From Tiliqua scincoides (Eukaryota > Chordata > Lepidosauria > Squamata > Scincidae), in the NCBI RefSeq assembly GCF_035046505.1, contig NC_089822.1, positions 84,365,659-84,429,658 on the forward strand: DNA of 64,000 nt. The letters are read 5' to 3'. A model generated the notes under the pieces. It saw nothing but the letters and a program-made list of their open reading frames with translations, had not been told where the DNA came from and ran no database searches. This document shows positions 31,795 to 43,800 of the stretch, one piece after another. The position numbers were made by a program, and so were the translations under genes. How positions within the stretch are numbered: position 1 is the stretch's first letter; each line of letters begins with the position of its first letter.

Positions 31795-31920
31795 TGGCAG
31801 ACAAGGTAAAGAATAAGGTAAGTCTAAGGCCTCCAAGAGGAATTTTGTCAGGGAATACAAAGTTTCCTTTAGGTCTCTTCCCAAAGGGGGAGGAGGTGAA
31901 ACAGGGCAGGGCAAAAATGG
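31795..31920. repeat. Dispersed repeat family R2, copy 2
   Basis: 'aggcctccaagaggaatttt gtcagggaatacaaagtttc ctttaggtctcttcccaaag' parallels 35680-35740 and the inverse of 7600-7735. Confidence 0.45.
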
Positions 31921-32371
31921 GGCAAGGGGAGGATGGCAACACCCAGAAGTCTCCAGAGCCCAGGTATTTCAGCCCAGTAGACCTGGCCTCCCAGTCAGCC
32001 CAGCCTCCATCTTTTGCATTCCACAAGGCCTACTCAGATGCCAGGAAATTTGGGGTTTCTGCAGCAGCTGTCATTCTACATGTGTGACCCTGAGTTCATA
32101 TACACTCCTTCATGGTAAGTTGATCCACAAGGCAAAGCATTACTTTAGCAGGCCAGTTTCCTCCCAGATTTGACACTATTAAGGAGTGTGCATTCCTCAG
32201 CGTGCTGCACATGGCTTGTGGCAGCAGTCTCTGCAGTGCAGCCCATAGTAGCACCCCCAGCATGACTTGTGCTAGGCCAGGTCATAGACTGTGCAGTGTC
32301 GGCAGCAGCAAAGGCCACGCAGCAAGAACTGCAGAGATCTCGTGGGCAATGAGTCCCATGTGATAGGAAAA

Positions 32372-32500
32372 TGCAAGACCAAGAAATTTCCAAGTCCCCT
32401 CTGGCTCCTGGCACCCTCTAGGACCTTGGGCCCAGGTAAAATTTACACATTGTACCCCCCTCTCATGGGCCCTGCAGTGCCAGGGCTCCTCATCTAATTG
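32372..32500 (-). repeat. Dispersed repeat family R1, copy 3 (minus)
   Basis: The reverse complement carries gagaggggggtacaatgtgt aaattttacctgggcccaag and ccaggagccagagggg, matching the two TEK-intron copies. Confidence 0.55.
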
Positions 32501-34020
32501 AGCATCTGGACATCCACTACACATGTACAGATTGTGCTTGTAATGCATGGATGTTCCACAATAAGAACTTTCCATTAAGGGCTGCTTTACACCCCTTACT
32601 TGAATGGCATCAGGAGCAGAGTGAGCTATGGTTAGATAAGGGGCATCTGATTGACTGTGGGTCTGTTTCTGGCTCTTAGGAGAGCTCAGTCATGCAGCAA
32701 GTTCAATTCCCCCTTGTGCACTGGGAATTTCAGTTATGCAGGTAGATTTTCCCTGATGGGGTGGCCATTTTACCAGAACAGCGCAGTGTGTGGTTTGTAA
32801 AAAGTCACTGGAAAAAGAGGGCTATCAAGGAGCAGGCAGGGAACAACAGGAACAGGGCATTGCAGAGACTGTTTTGCCAAAGTCGCTTCTCAGACTTGGT
32901 CTAGAGAATTTATGGCCAGTTGAAGCCAATTAGTTCCGCTGGCACAAACCCTGCTCACTCTAGTGGCGTAGAAAACTACTATTGACCCTCAGCGCTAACG
33001 GGAAGGTAACCAGTAGGGGCTGCAGGGTCCTCCTCCTGGTTCTCAAAACAACTCTTCTGGGTGCAGCAGCATCCCCTCCACTCTCCACCACCCTGCAGTC
33101 TCAAACTATCCCTGCTATAAAATAATCAGTACTCTGTTTGCCCACCTGCCCGCCTGACCATCTGTTAGTCAACAAGTCAGTTCTTTGGGCATTCAGCAGC
33201 TCCAGTAGTCAGTTAGCCAGTCTATCAGCCAATGGTCTCTCCTTCCTCCAACCTTCCCTCCTACTACTACTCACAAAACTCTCCCTCCTCCAGGGATCAG
33301 CAGTTGACTTGGGCTTGCAGAATTCACTGGTGTCAGCTGGTATGCAGTGGGGTCAGTTGCCTCCAGTGTTTTGGGAATATCTGCATGGACATCATTCACC
33401 ACATGTCCTTTTGCTGCATCCTGGGAAGATTAATCTCAGGCAGAGGAACACAATATCTTTGAATGTCAATGCCCGTAGGGATTTTGTCGTCAGACTTGGT
33501 TCCTGGGTTGTTCATTCTTCAGTCTGACTTTCTCCAGAGCAGGATCTGGAGGGTTGGGAAGGTTGACAGGGTTACACCTTCCAGTTTGACCAGAAATGAC
33601 TTCTGGACATTTCTGTGAGCTGTTCGGAGGCTTGTGGAGATCAAGAGTGGGTTGCCAGCCCAGAAGAGGCCACCAGGACCTCCTGATGCTTCTGGGATTG
33701 CTCTAATTTGGAGCCATCCAGAGGCAAGGGTGGGCAGGATGGCCCAGATCATGACTCTCTTGGCATGGATTCACAACCCATTGGTGTGGCACAAACCACT
33801 TTGGGAAACCCTGTCCTAAAGTGTGACCGGGGGAGCTGCATAGAGGATCTATTTAAGAGATGTTCCCTGTAGTAGAATACAGGATGGGAATGGTTAAGGC
33901 ACAATGAAACAGCTCCCTAATAAGGAATTTTTAACAGGTTGCAGGCTGCAGAGAGAGAGAGAGAGAGAATTCTTTTAAAGAAGAAACTGGGACAGAAGCA
34001 TCAAATCAGACAGATTAACA

Positions 34021-34456
34021 GCCCAATCCTACCTAACTCCCTGTGCAGTGTTGCAGTGGTACCAATATGGCACCTGCTGCATCCTGATGGGGAGTTTTGG
34101 CTGCCATGTGGACCCACAAAGCAGGATCAGGGCTGAGAAGGGGGGTCAGGATTTAGTGGGCACCATTGCTGCTGAACCAGTCCCTTTCCCATGTCCTCCT
34201 CCCCACCACCATTCCCCTCCGTGTTCTGCCCACCTCCCGTACCACCCCTTCCCCACCTCTCTTGTGCAATCCTACCTGGACCAGCCAGCAGCTGGTGCAG
34301 TCACCAAAGCTGGCCGCTTGACGCTTTTGAGAGGGCCAGTCCAGCTCACACTCTTCAGCGAGCCATGTTTGCAACTCTAGCATAACACTCTGGAGTGTGT
34401 TATGTCATTGGAACACATATTCTGGAGGCACAACTCTTCAGTAGGATTAGGCCGTA
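34021..34456. repeat. Possible large MITE of the CCCAATCCTA family
   Basis: Left agcccaatcctacctaactc, right gtaggattaggccgt; about 435 bp with a C-rich centre. The core 'gcacctgctgcatcctg' resembles the Harbinger-like MITEs. The ends are diverged. Confidence 0.4.
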
Positions 34457-35674
34457 AGATTTATTATACAAGAACAAACATCAGAAATAAGGTGCTTCAC
34501 TAATAGTTCAAGAAGAATGCAGTAAAAGTTATCTTCAGTGGTGTGGTTGTGCAAGTTCCTAGATTGTGCTGTATGTATGTGCTCATATTTGATGCACCAG
34601 TAAGAAAGGAAAAGGGACTGGTTCGGGGAGAAGGAGGGTTAGGAGTGCTCTACTCTTTAGTCCCTTCCCCATGGCTACTAAGAATGGAGGAGGAATTGAC
34701 AGAGAGCCTTCCTGGGCTTCCCCAGTGCAGCCTCCAGCCAAACTCTGTCTCCCTTTCTCTCTCTGCACCCAGAGCCTGCCACTCCCTCCCTAGCTGGCCT
34801 CCTCCACACACCTGCTCCAGGCCTCGCTCTCTCCCTGGGCTCAGGTCTCCCACTCCCTCCTTCACCAGCCCTCTGGCAAGGCCTCCTCCCATCTCAGTGT
34901 CTGAGTCCCAGGCCACATCAGGGCCTCTGGGGAAATGGAGTCCCCAGGCCCAGCAGACCCATAGACATCATTAACACATCAGTAGCTGCCATTGGGACTC
35001 AGTATCTGCCATTGGTCTTCCCTCCCCCTTTTCTCTTTCTCTCCTGCACAGACTGTCCTGCTCCTGTGCTCAGACCATCAGTTTCAAAGCACTTTTTTTC
35101 TCTGCCAAGGGGATCTCGGAATCTGCTGCCAGGCAAAAGATTCTTTTCTGGTTATGCCTCTATTTACAATAGATTTCTCATGAGGGGCCGGAGAGTTCCT
35201 ATTCAAGAAAGCTATTGATCAGTCCTGGTCCCATTCAGCCCTGACTTTTCCCTAAGAAATCTTTTTAGAAGTTTTCAGGAGCGGCGGTGGGGGGGAACGA
35301 TAACTGGGAGCAAGGCTCCCCCTTTCCCATATACTGGCCACTTGAGTGCTGGGAGAGAAGCAGCTGTTATTTGTGCATCTGCCTACCCACTGGGTGCCTA
35401 ACTGGGCTTTGCTCCTAGGAATAGGTGCCCCAGCATAATCCTGCTCCACTGGAATCTGCTAGCAACAAACTCCTTCTGTGATTCACTACTTTCCTGCCTG
35501 CTGTCTGGTGCAGAACCCAGTAAGCATGTCAAGAAAAAAAAAAAAATCAAGGATGGTTTTGGCCTTTTTTGTCAGTGACCCCAAAGCAGGCTGCTTGGCT
35601 CCCACTTGTCTCCAGGTCCCTTTCCCCACAGACCCTGTGAAAGGCTGTCCTGCTTGGGGATGGGAGAGTGCAGG

Positions 35675-35745
35675 ACTTCTTAGAAGAATTTTCTCAGGGG
35701 TACGAAGTTTCTTTTGGACCCCTTCACTTCTCCATTGGATCATAA
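35675..35745. repeat. Dispersed repeat family R2, copy 3
   Basis: 'ttctcaggggtacgaagttt cttttggaccccttcacttc tccattgga' matches the other R2 copies. Confidence 0.45.
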
Positions 35746-36504
35746 TGTAAAGAAAAAACATAGCTGAAACACAAAACACAAGCAGCTTGTACAACAACCA
35801 AGTAACGTGTACCTAGCCTATGAGAACCTGATAAGCTTCAGCTGAGCCTAGCTGTTCCCACACTAGAAGTGTCCCTTCTAGTTCCCACACTAGAAGAAGG
35901 CGAGGAAGCTAGTTGTTACCAGATAGAAGGTTGACCTGAAGAATTCAGAAGATGCAGCCAAACTTGGAAGGATATAGATAAGAATGAATGGGTGGGATTG
36001 TAACTAGGACCAACATGTATAATGAGCTCAGCCCCCAAGGGGCTTTAATATAATATACCTTTATATTATATTAAATATAATATAAAACCACCAAATATAC
36101 CTTTAGGTGGTTTTCCCTGTAAGCCTCGTGCATCTCAAAACTGAGTGCGATGCAGCTCAGAAGTTGACATTTCCATAAATCCAGCAATGATGTATAGGAT
36201 GTTATTAGCATGCATCCGGAAATGCCATGAGCTGCTGTGCAGCCAGGGAAGGCGTCTGTGCACCGGCATAGATCCCTCTAAGGCATAGATTCCCTCTAAT
36301 ATAGCTCCTGGGAAGTATTTTGGAATAATGAAGCATGATGAAATTGATCCTTGGAAGTTTAATGTTTATTGACCACAGCAATGCCATGCTCTAAATTGTA
36401 ACTGAAGACTAAACATCTACGTACACAGAATTCAATTTGTTAATATTCAAAGCAATTTCTTTCTTACTTCAAATAGGCCTGATGCAGAACTGCCACACAA
36501 TTTC

Positions 36505-37085
36505 CTTCTCTGTGGAACTAGAAAAGGTGCAGAAGAGAGCAACCAAAATGATTACTGGATTGGGGCACCTCCCTTATGAGGAAAGGCTACAGGGGCTCTT
36601 TAGGAAAAAGGTGCTGGAGGGGACATGATTTAGACATACAAAATTATGCAGGGGATGCCAAGAGTAGACACAGATGTGTTCTTTTCCCTCTCACACAACA
36701 TCAGGATCAGAGGGCAACCACTAAAATTAAGTATCAGGAGAGTTAGAACAAACAAAAGAAAATATTTCTTTACTCAGTGTGTAATTAGTCTGTGGAACTC
36801 CTTGCCACAGGATGTGGTGATAGTATCTGGCCTAGATGCCTTTAAAAGGGGAGTGAGCAGATTTATGGAGAAAAAAAATCCATCATGGTTTACAAGCCAT
36901 GCAACCTCCTGGCTTTGAAGCAGGCTATGTCAGAATGTCAAAAGCAAGGGAGTGGCTACAGTACACAGGTAATCTGGTTGTCTTCAGTGCTTCCTGGGGC
37001 ATCCGGTGGGCCACTGAAAGATTCAAGAAGCTAGACTAGATGGGCCGTTGGCCTGATCCAGTGGGACTCTTCTTATGTTCTGTGA
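36505..37085 (+). mobile_element. CR1/L2-type LINE 3' end
   Basis: Starts at the KVQKRATKMITGLGHLPYEERL region; then FFTQCVISLWNSLPQDVV; 3' UTR ends GATCCAGTGGGACTCTTCTT atgttc. More diverged than the other copies. Confidence 0.83.
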
Positions 37086-37136
37086 CTATGTCAAATTCAG
37101 TTCAAGTAAAACAGCTGAGTGAGTTTGTCAACTAAC

Positions 37137-37224
37137 AGCCCAATCCTAGGCATGTCTACTCAGAAGTAAGTCCCATTAGAGTCAATGGGACTTACTCCCA
37201 GGAAAGTGTGGATAGGATTGGGCT
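37137..37224. repeat. Short palindromic repeat P, best-preserved copy
   Basis: AGCCCAATCCTAGGCATGTC TACTCAGAAGTAAGTCCCAT then its near inverse ATGGGACTTACTCCCAGG and GGATAGGATTGGGCT. Confidence 0.8.
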
Positions 37225-37559
37225 GAGAGTAGCCAACAGCCTGAGATAAAACCAATAGCAAAATGTCCCCAAACTCTCAGATTAAAACATCAAATGTTGC
37301 TGCGTACGCAACTCCTCTTCTGTCCTGGTAGCAAACCTACCTTCAAATCTGACTCCACTTCTGTTTGTGCTGCAAGATGCTGCTTTTGTTTGGTCGGTTT
37401 GCTGGTTGTTAAAAGGGTGACAGCACACATCAGTAGTAAATGCTATTGAGAAAATCCATCTTCAACAAAATGTAAAAGTAAGGCACATCATATACAGTAT
37501 ATTTTCATATTACACTTTTGAAAGAAATCATCGAGCTTTCGCTACTTTTAAATAATATA

Positions 37560-37569
37560 TTTATTTATT
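37560..37569 (-). terminator. Overlapping poly(A) signals of the EQTN-like gene
   Basis: Two overlapping AATAAA on the minus strand (37560-37565 and 37564-37569), about 87 nt after the stop. Confidence 0.65.
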
Positions 37570-37655
37570 AGAAATATAATTGCTAAAAGGTTAAATAAGG
37601 TTAAACAATACGAATACTAATATAAATACACAAATGAACACATTCCTGGACACTA

Positions 37656-37864
37656 CTACTTAGGCGGTGGAAGAGGTGGCGGAGGTGGCGGAGGAGGAGG
37701 TGGTGGTGGTGGTGGAGGAGGAGAAGGGGAAGAAGGAGCAGCAGGAGATGTCTGTGCTGATATATCTATAGCTGTAACAGGACTCTCACATTCACTTCTG
37801 ACTGTGTTGAATGAGCGAGCTGATTCATCAGTTAAGGTTGGCATCTCCTCCACTGAGTCCATAT
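37656..37864 (-). CDS. EQTN: EQTN-like exon 7 with poly-proline end
   Basis: 209 nt to the stop TAG; acceptor tattttctctag. It encodes DMDSVEEMPTLTDESARSFN, then TVRSECESPVTAIDISAQ, then a (CCN)n proline run made by a GGT/GGA microsatellite on the + strand. Confidence 0.82.
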
Positions 37865-40800
37865 CTAGAGAAAATAGTAGTATTTTCAAGTGTTTAATCA
37901 ATTTACTGCTCCATACAGAAGCACCCGTACTTAAGGACTTTTAAGATACAGGTGTCCCCCCTTATCTGCAAGGAATACGTTCCAACTGCCACTATTGATA
38001 CTGGAAACCATGGATAGCAGTGAACCATACAAGAAGTGGCTCACAAATCTCCTCCCTCCCCCGCCCCCATCGCACAAATGACTTACCTGGTCTCTGATTG
38101 CAGACTTCCAGTTGCTGTCTACTCTGGCTGGCTGTTTTTGTGGCATCTGCAAAAGCTAACAGGAAGCACGAATAGGTATCAGGTTGGAGGGCTGAAAACA
38201 ACATGATGCTAAGACAGGGGTCTCCTGGCTTTTCAGGATGACCTTTCAGGTCAACTTTCAGGATGACCTTTCAGGTCAACTTTTCAGGATGAGGGCCACG
38301 TCATATATTTTACACACTTTCACAGGCTGAAAGGTTTTATAAATGAATTAATAGAATTTAAATGATTGACATAAATTTAAATTTAATGATTTCACTTAGA
38401 TCCTTTTTGTAATCAGCATGATATAATTCAGAACAAAAGAGAAATGTGACAATTACAGAGAAACAATGTTGTGCTTAAAATGAGAAATCATTTATAATGA
38501 GTATGCTCTGACAAAAAAAAAGTTGCTGCAGGCTGGACAAAATCTTGTGGCAGGCTGGATTTGGTTCCTGGTCCATAGTTTGAAAACCCCTGCGCTAAGC
38601 TCTATGAACTCTATGAAATGTTGTTTTCAGCCCTACAACCAGCTTCCTGTTAGCACTTCTGGGTTCCTGTGAGCTTTTGCAGACAGCACAGAAACAGCCA
38701 GGCATAGGAGAGCTGCAATCAGAGACCAGACCATCGTTTGTGTGATTGGGGGGGGGGGGGGATTTGTGAACTGCAGATACGGGATCCACGGATACAAAGG
38801 GATGCCAGTATAAACATGCTCAACCATAGGTCCATAAGTGGCATTGGCACCCATTCCCAGCATTTCCGGATACTCCCTATTTAATTCCAGCCAGCCCAAA
38901 AAGCCTTGTTAGCCTCCTTTTCTAGGCAGGACCATACAATATAGATAGGAGTATGGGTTTTCTTTGGTGATATTTTATCCAAAATTTCTTGATTAAAATA
39001 GCAAATTGTGGTGTTATATGTTTTTATTCCAAGGGTGCATTTTAATAAATTATAATTGCTTTAAAAATGTACTAGGTAGTTGATATAGTGTCAGCGGATG
39101 CAGCCACAGTATTATTTCTAACTGGAAAAGCAATCTATTTTAATTTCTGGAATATATGTTAAACACTAAAACATAGTGTTTTGTGTTTTTACTTGGATAT
39201 TTTAACACCAAAAAAGTGGTGTTCTTGTAAAAAAACACACACACACACACAACACAACCCTCAATATAGAGCACTGTACTGCATGCATATTGTAAATACA
39301 TTTTTTTCCATATTTCATGACATATTCACTACTGATAATAGCAATGTTGGATTTACAAACAGCCCCCTGGATCCTAACCTGTTTCAAAGAAGGCAACCTT
39401 CTGTTTCGCATAGCTTGTAGCATAGCCTCCTTCCAGTGACGTGGCTGAGAAATCATAATCGCTACGGGTATGGGTTATTCTGGAAGGAGGCAGAAGGGAA
39501 AGATAATTAATGAACTAATGTCAATGCAACATTTTCTGGAAGCTGCAGAAAACTGCCATGTTTTCACTGCTATGTATCCACCCCATTGTATAATAAAGCC
39601 TTCCCCAAAAGGAGCTCAGGTTGGCATATTATCAAGTCATCCCAGTTTATCCTCACTTCAGTTTATCCTGAAGTAGGTTAGGCAAAACAAGGGCTGTCCC
39701 ACTGTTACCCTGTGAGATTCATGCCTGAGTGGCATGAATCACTCTTCTCCACTAGGATACACTCGTCCTGTGAATGGTCAAGTGCTAAGAAATTCAGTGT
39801 TTTGCAAAACATGTTTGCAAATTATTAATTGTGTTCGGAAATCTTAACAAAAGACGTTTCCTTCAACACTGAGCACCTAATTAGAGACAATTCAATTAAG
39901 TAATTTTGGATCTAGTAGACAACATTATAGTATCACAGTTGTATTAAGAAGCCACATTGTCAGACTTAATATGACCCCAATGCTAGTTATGTTGATGGAT
40001 AATAAAAAAACAATCCAACCCCTTAAGAAAAAAAGCACACAACTAGCAGAACAAAAATCCCTTACTTTCTGACCTTGATTTCAGTGGTAGCTTAGAAGAA
40101 TCCTACCTATGAGACTCTGAGATTACCTGACATGACAGCCACAGTCTCAAATACTTTTCCATACTCGGGAACTAGGGAGATGTTCATAGCTCAGTATTAG
40201 TGCGCATGTTTTTCATTACAAAGGTCCCAAGTTTGAGTTCTGACCTCTCCAGGTAGGGCAGGGAAAGGCTCCTCTCTGAAACCCCATGCGCTGTTGCCAG
40301 TCAATATAGAAAAATCTGAGCTAGATTGACAGGTGGTCACTCAGTATTGGCCTCATCCTGTGTGGATTTCAGCAAGTTGTGCTGGATTGTGTGACTAATG
40401 TGGTCCAATCACATTGATTGCTTTCCTGCAGTTCATAAGGACCTTATGAATGTGCTTCACATTAAACATTCCAACAGGGGAGGCATTTCTGTACTTGGAA
40501 TGGTTCTGTCACACGAAGAAGAGTCATGTCATTTGCATGATGATGTGCTCTAAGATGTATAGCTGTTGTGTGGGCGCACCAAGCAGTCTCCATCTGGAGA
40601 TGCAATATGGAGCTATGCTGGGGGGGGGGAGGGGGACATGACAGACATGTGTAAAAGTTGTGAATAAGACAGACTCCTGTTCTTCCTGTATCATAATACT
40701 GTATATTAGAACTGAGGCTGCAGGCCTACATACATTTACTAGGCACTTAGCCCTACTTACTTCTATGAGTCTTATTTCTAAACATGCATGCATAGAATTC

Positions 40801-43800
40801 CACTGTGACAACACAATCTTAAGCATGTCTACCAAGAAGTAATTCCCACTGAGTTCATTGGAACTTATCCCCAGGTAGCTGCAGGATTGCAGTCTGTCAG
40901 CCAAGGAGGTTCTGAAAATTAAGTTGCATTCTGCCAAATGAACCTGTGGTATTAGCCGCTATAAGATCTGGTAGCTTTCTAAATATATCAGCCATGCAAT
41001 AAATAGATAATTACATGGCTGATAGCAACAACTGGTTCTATGCTTACAAAACTGAATCTCCATACAGAGGCAGTGTATCTCAATAACACAGTGGTGCATG
41101 AAGACGGTGGCCAGCGGTGTGGGTGGCCCCAAATTCCAGGGGGTAGGCATTTGTTTGAGGGGGGTGACTGGGGTGGCGTGCCCCCCTCTGCAGTGCAGCA
41201 GGTGTTTACCGGGCTCTCTGTGGGGCGTTGCCTGCACAGCACTAGCCATTTAAAATGACAAGCGCTTCATTGGCCCCAACTGCCTGCCCTTTGGCTCCAA
41301 AATGGAGCAGTTCTGGAAGTGTGTGCATGTGTGCAACAGAGGCACGGGGTGACACAGTGACAAGGAGGTGACATTACTGTGCCATTATGCCCCAGGACAC
41401 TTCTGCAATAATAGAAGATGTGCCCATCTGGAGCTTCCAAGAGCAGCATTTTTCAGTGTTTATCCCCCACTGTACCACTTTGCATGGTCCACCTTTTGGA
41501 AGTACCACCAGATAACTGGTGAAGGTCATTGCCAGTTATTTCTGAGCTGAGAGGCCAGATGCAATGTGACAAACCAGTAAGAGGTTAAGGGTGGACAGGA
41601 GGGCTTCTTAGAGCATGTGAAAAGCATGCTTTGGAGCTCTGCCCACCAAGCCAAGCCTCCTACCGATGCATGTTGCATCGTGTCACTGGTCTTGCTGCTG
41701 GACAGCAGATGTCCAGAAATTTCACCAGAAACCACCTCAAGTACCACTGGTGCTACCCGTACCACTGGTTGAGAAACACTGTCCTAAAGTCATCTGGCTT
41801 GCTAGGTTGACTTTCGTCTGATCCTGCAAGGCATTACTTATACTGTTAAATGATAAGTTATACAGTTCCAGGAATTCATACCGTGGGCTTACTTGATAAA
41901 CTTACCTGAGTACATAGCAACAGTGTCCTATAATAAGAGCACTCCCAAAGAATAGTATCATGATAAAAATTGTCGCGCATGCAACCAGCAGTTTATTTGC
42001 TGGGACAACTCGTTCTTCAGGGTACACCACTTGTATTTGCTTCATGATTTCTGGTTTGTCTGCAACTGAAGAGGAACACATTTTTTTTAGGGTTGCAGTC
42101 CTATGCACACTTACCTGAGAGTAAGTCCCATTGCAAACAATGGGACTGCTGAGTAAACATGTATAAGATTGTGCTATCAATAAATGAGGAGCCATAAGGA
42201 ACCACATACAGGACCATAACCAAGCAACAGTTTCATCTCTTTCAACAGAGCATTTAGAAAGAAAATGGTTTTATTTAATTCTTCTGCATATTTGCGATAT
42301 TTGGCAGCAGCCCTGGCACCAAATAATATGATCGGCAGCTATCCCATCTCTGGGGCTCACAGTTTCAGATTGTAGGTGGAGGATCAAATGTTTGAAAGGT
42401 CTTCCATATGAAAGCTTCCTCCAACCATACAAAACTTTCAGGTTAGGGAGAAGATTTCAGAGTAGGTTTCACATGCTAATTTTGCAGGTACAGCAAGATT
42501 TTTAAACACACAAGACACATTTTTAGATTTGCAGAAGCATTCAAATATGTGTTCAACACTTCACCTGCAGTGTGAAATGGTAAATCCCATAAAATGTTCA
42601 TCATGGGATTTCTCCAGTTGCGTGTTTTGCCTCTTGGTCATGAGTCATACTCATAAGTCCCATACTTAGTCTGGGTTGTGACTTATTTCACTGAATTGTG
42701 TCTCATGTCAACTCCTTTCTGTTGTTTGACACATAACTCCTTGAGGCCTGTGGGTAAATTATTTAAAATTCTCATCTAATGGCTTGAAATGGGTCTATTA
42801 TACCCTGATTAGAATGATGGAGGCAAAAAGAATGAAAACACTTTACATGAAAGTCCGTAGGAGGGGGTCCAAGGGCACAACGCTATAAAGCAAACTGCTA
42901 CAGCATGCCATTTAATAAAGCCAGAAGGAAGGCTGGACCTTCCCACCAGCACCCGTGTAAGGAGCAGTGCCTGAGGCAGCAGGTAAGTACTAAGCTCTGC
43001 AGTACAAGGGAGGTGGAAGGGCAGGGAGAGGGCAGATCGGGACTGGGAGGGGGTGGGATCAGTGGCGCCACTGCATGCCGTAATCTACCCCGGACCCAAT
43101 TCGACAACACAGATCAACGCAGACTTGCACCAGTGATTCACAGGTCCAAGTTGACCCATAGCAGTGTCTGGCACTTTCTTTAGGGCAAGGAGACAAATGT
43201 CCCCTTGCCCAGAAGAGACTTTCTGCCTGCTAAACTCTCCCACAGGATGGAGCGCAACCCATTCCAGTAGTGCTGCATCAGTGTGGGAAAGTTTAGGTAG
43301 GGTTGGGCTGTAAATGACCTCAAGTTGATGCACGTTTACAACACCATAGATGACGACCTCACTATGGGCCCAATCCTATCCAATTTTCCACTGCCGGTGC
43401 AGCTGTGCCAATGGGGCATGTGCTGCATCCTGTGGTGGGAAGGCAGTCACAGAGGCCTCCTCAAAGTATGGGAACATTTGTTGCCTTACCCCAGGGCTGC
43501 ATTGTGGCTACACAGGTACTGGAAAGTTGGGTAGGATTGGGCCCTATATTATTAAAATGCAATATTCAAAAGAAGGACAGTTAAATAAAGGAGAGTGATG
43601 AAACGTATGTATTTTACCACATTTTCAACATAAAATATTCCTTTGAATTTCTAGCATGACATTCTTAACAAATCATGCAAAGAAAAACCTGCCAAAAGCC
43701 CCATCTCAAATTTGGAAGATGCTTCAGAGAGAGATTCTCAAGGTAGCAGCTTTAGATGCAAATCGGGGCTGCAGAGAAAGGGTTCATTTCCAGCACAAAA

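Larger units (their letters stand above)
29204..37555. other. Convergent intergenic region between the NIPSNAP3-type and EQTN-like genes
   Basis: No conserved exon found. Contains the MITE at 30022, R1/R2 repeats, a LINE 3' end and a P repeat. Open frames of 100-179 codons (31375-31914, 34543-34974) lack splice-supported or recognisable protein. Confidence 0.55.

Noticed and set aside
31375-31914. 179-codon minus-strand open frame
   Set aside because: Overlaps repeat R2; no domain or conservation clue.
39202-39456. Minus-strand frame MISQPRHWKEAM as the coding frame of EQTN-like exon 6
   Set aside because: Out of phase with both neighbouring exons; the other frame joins perfectly on both sides.
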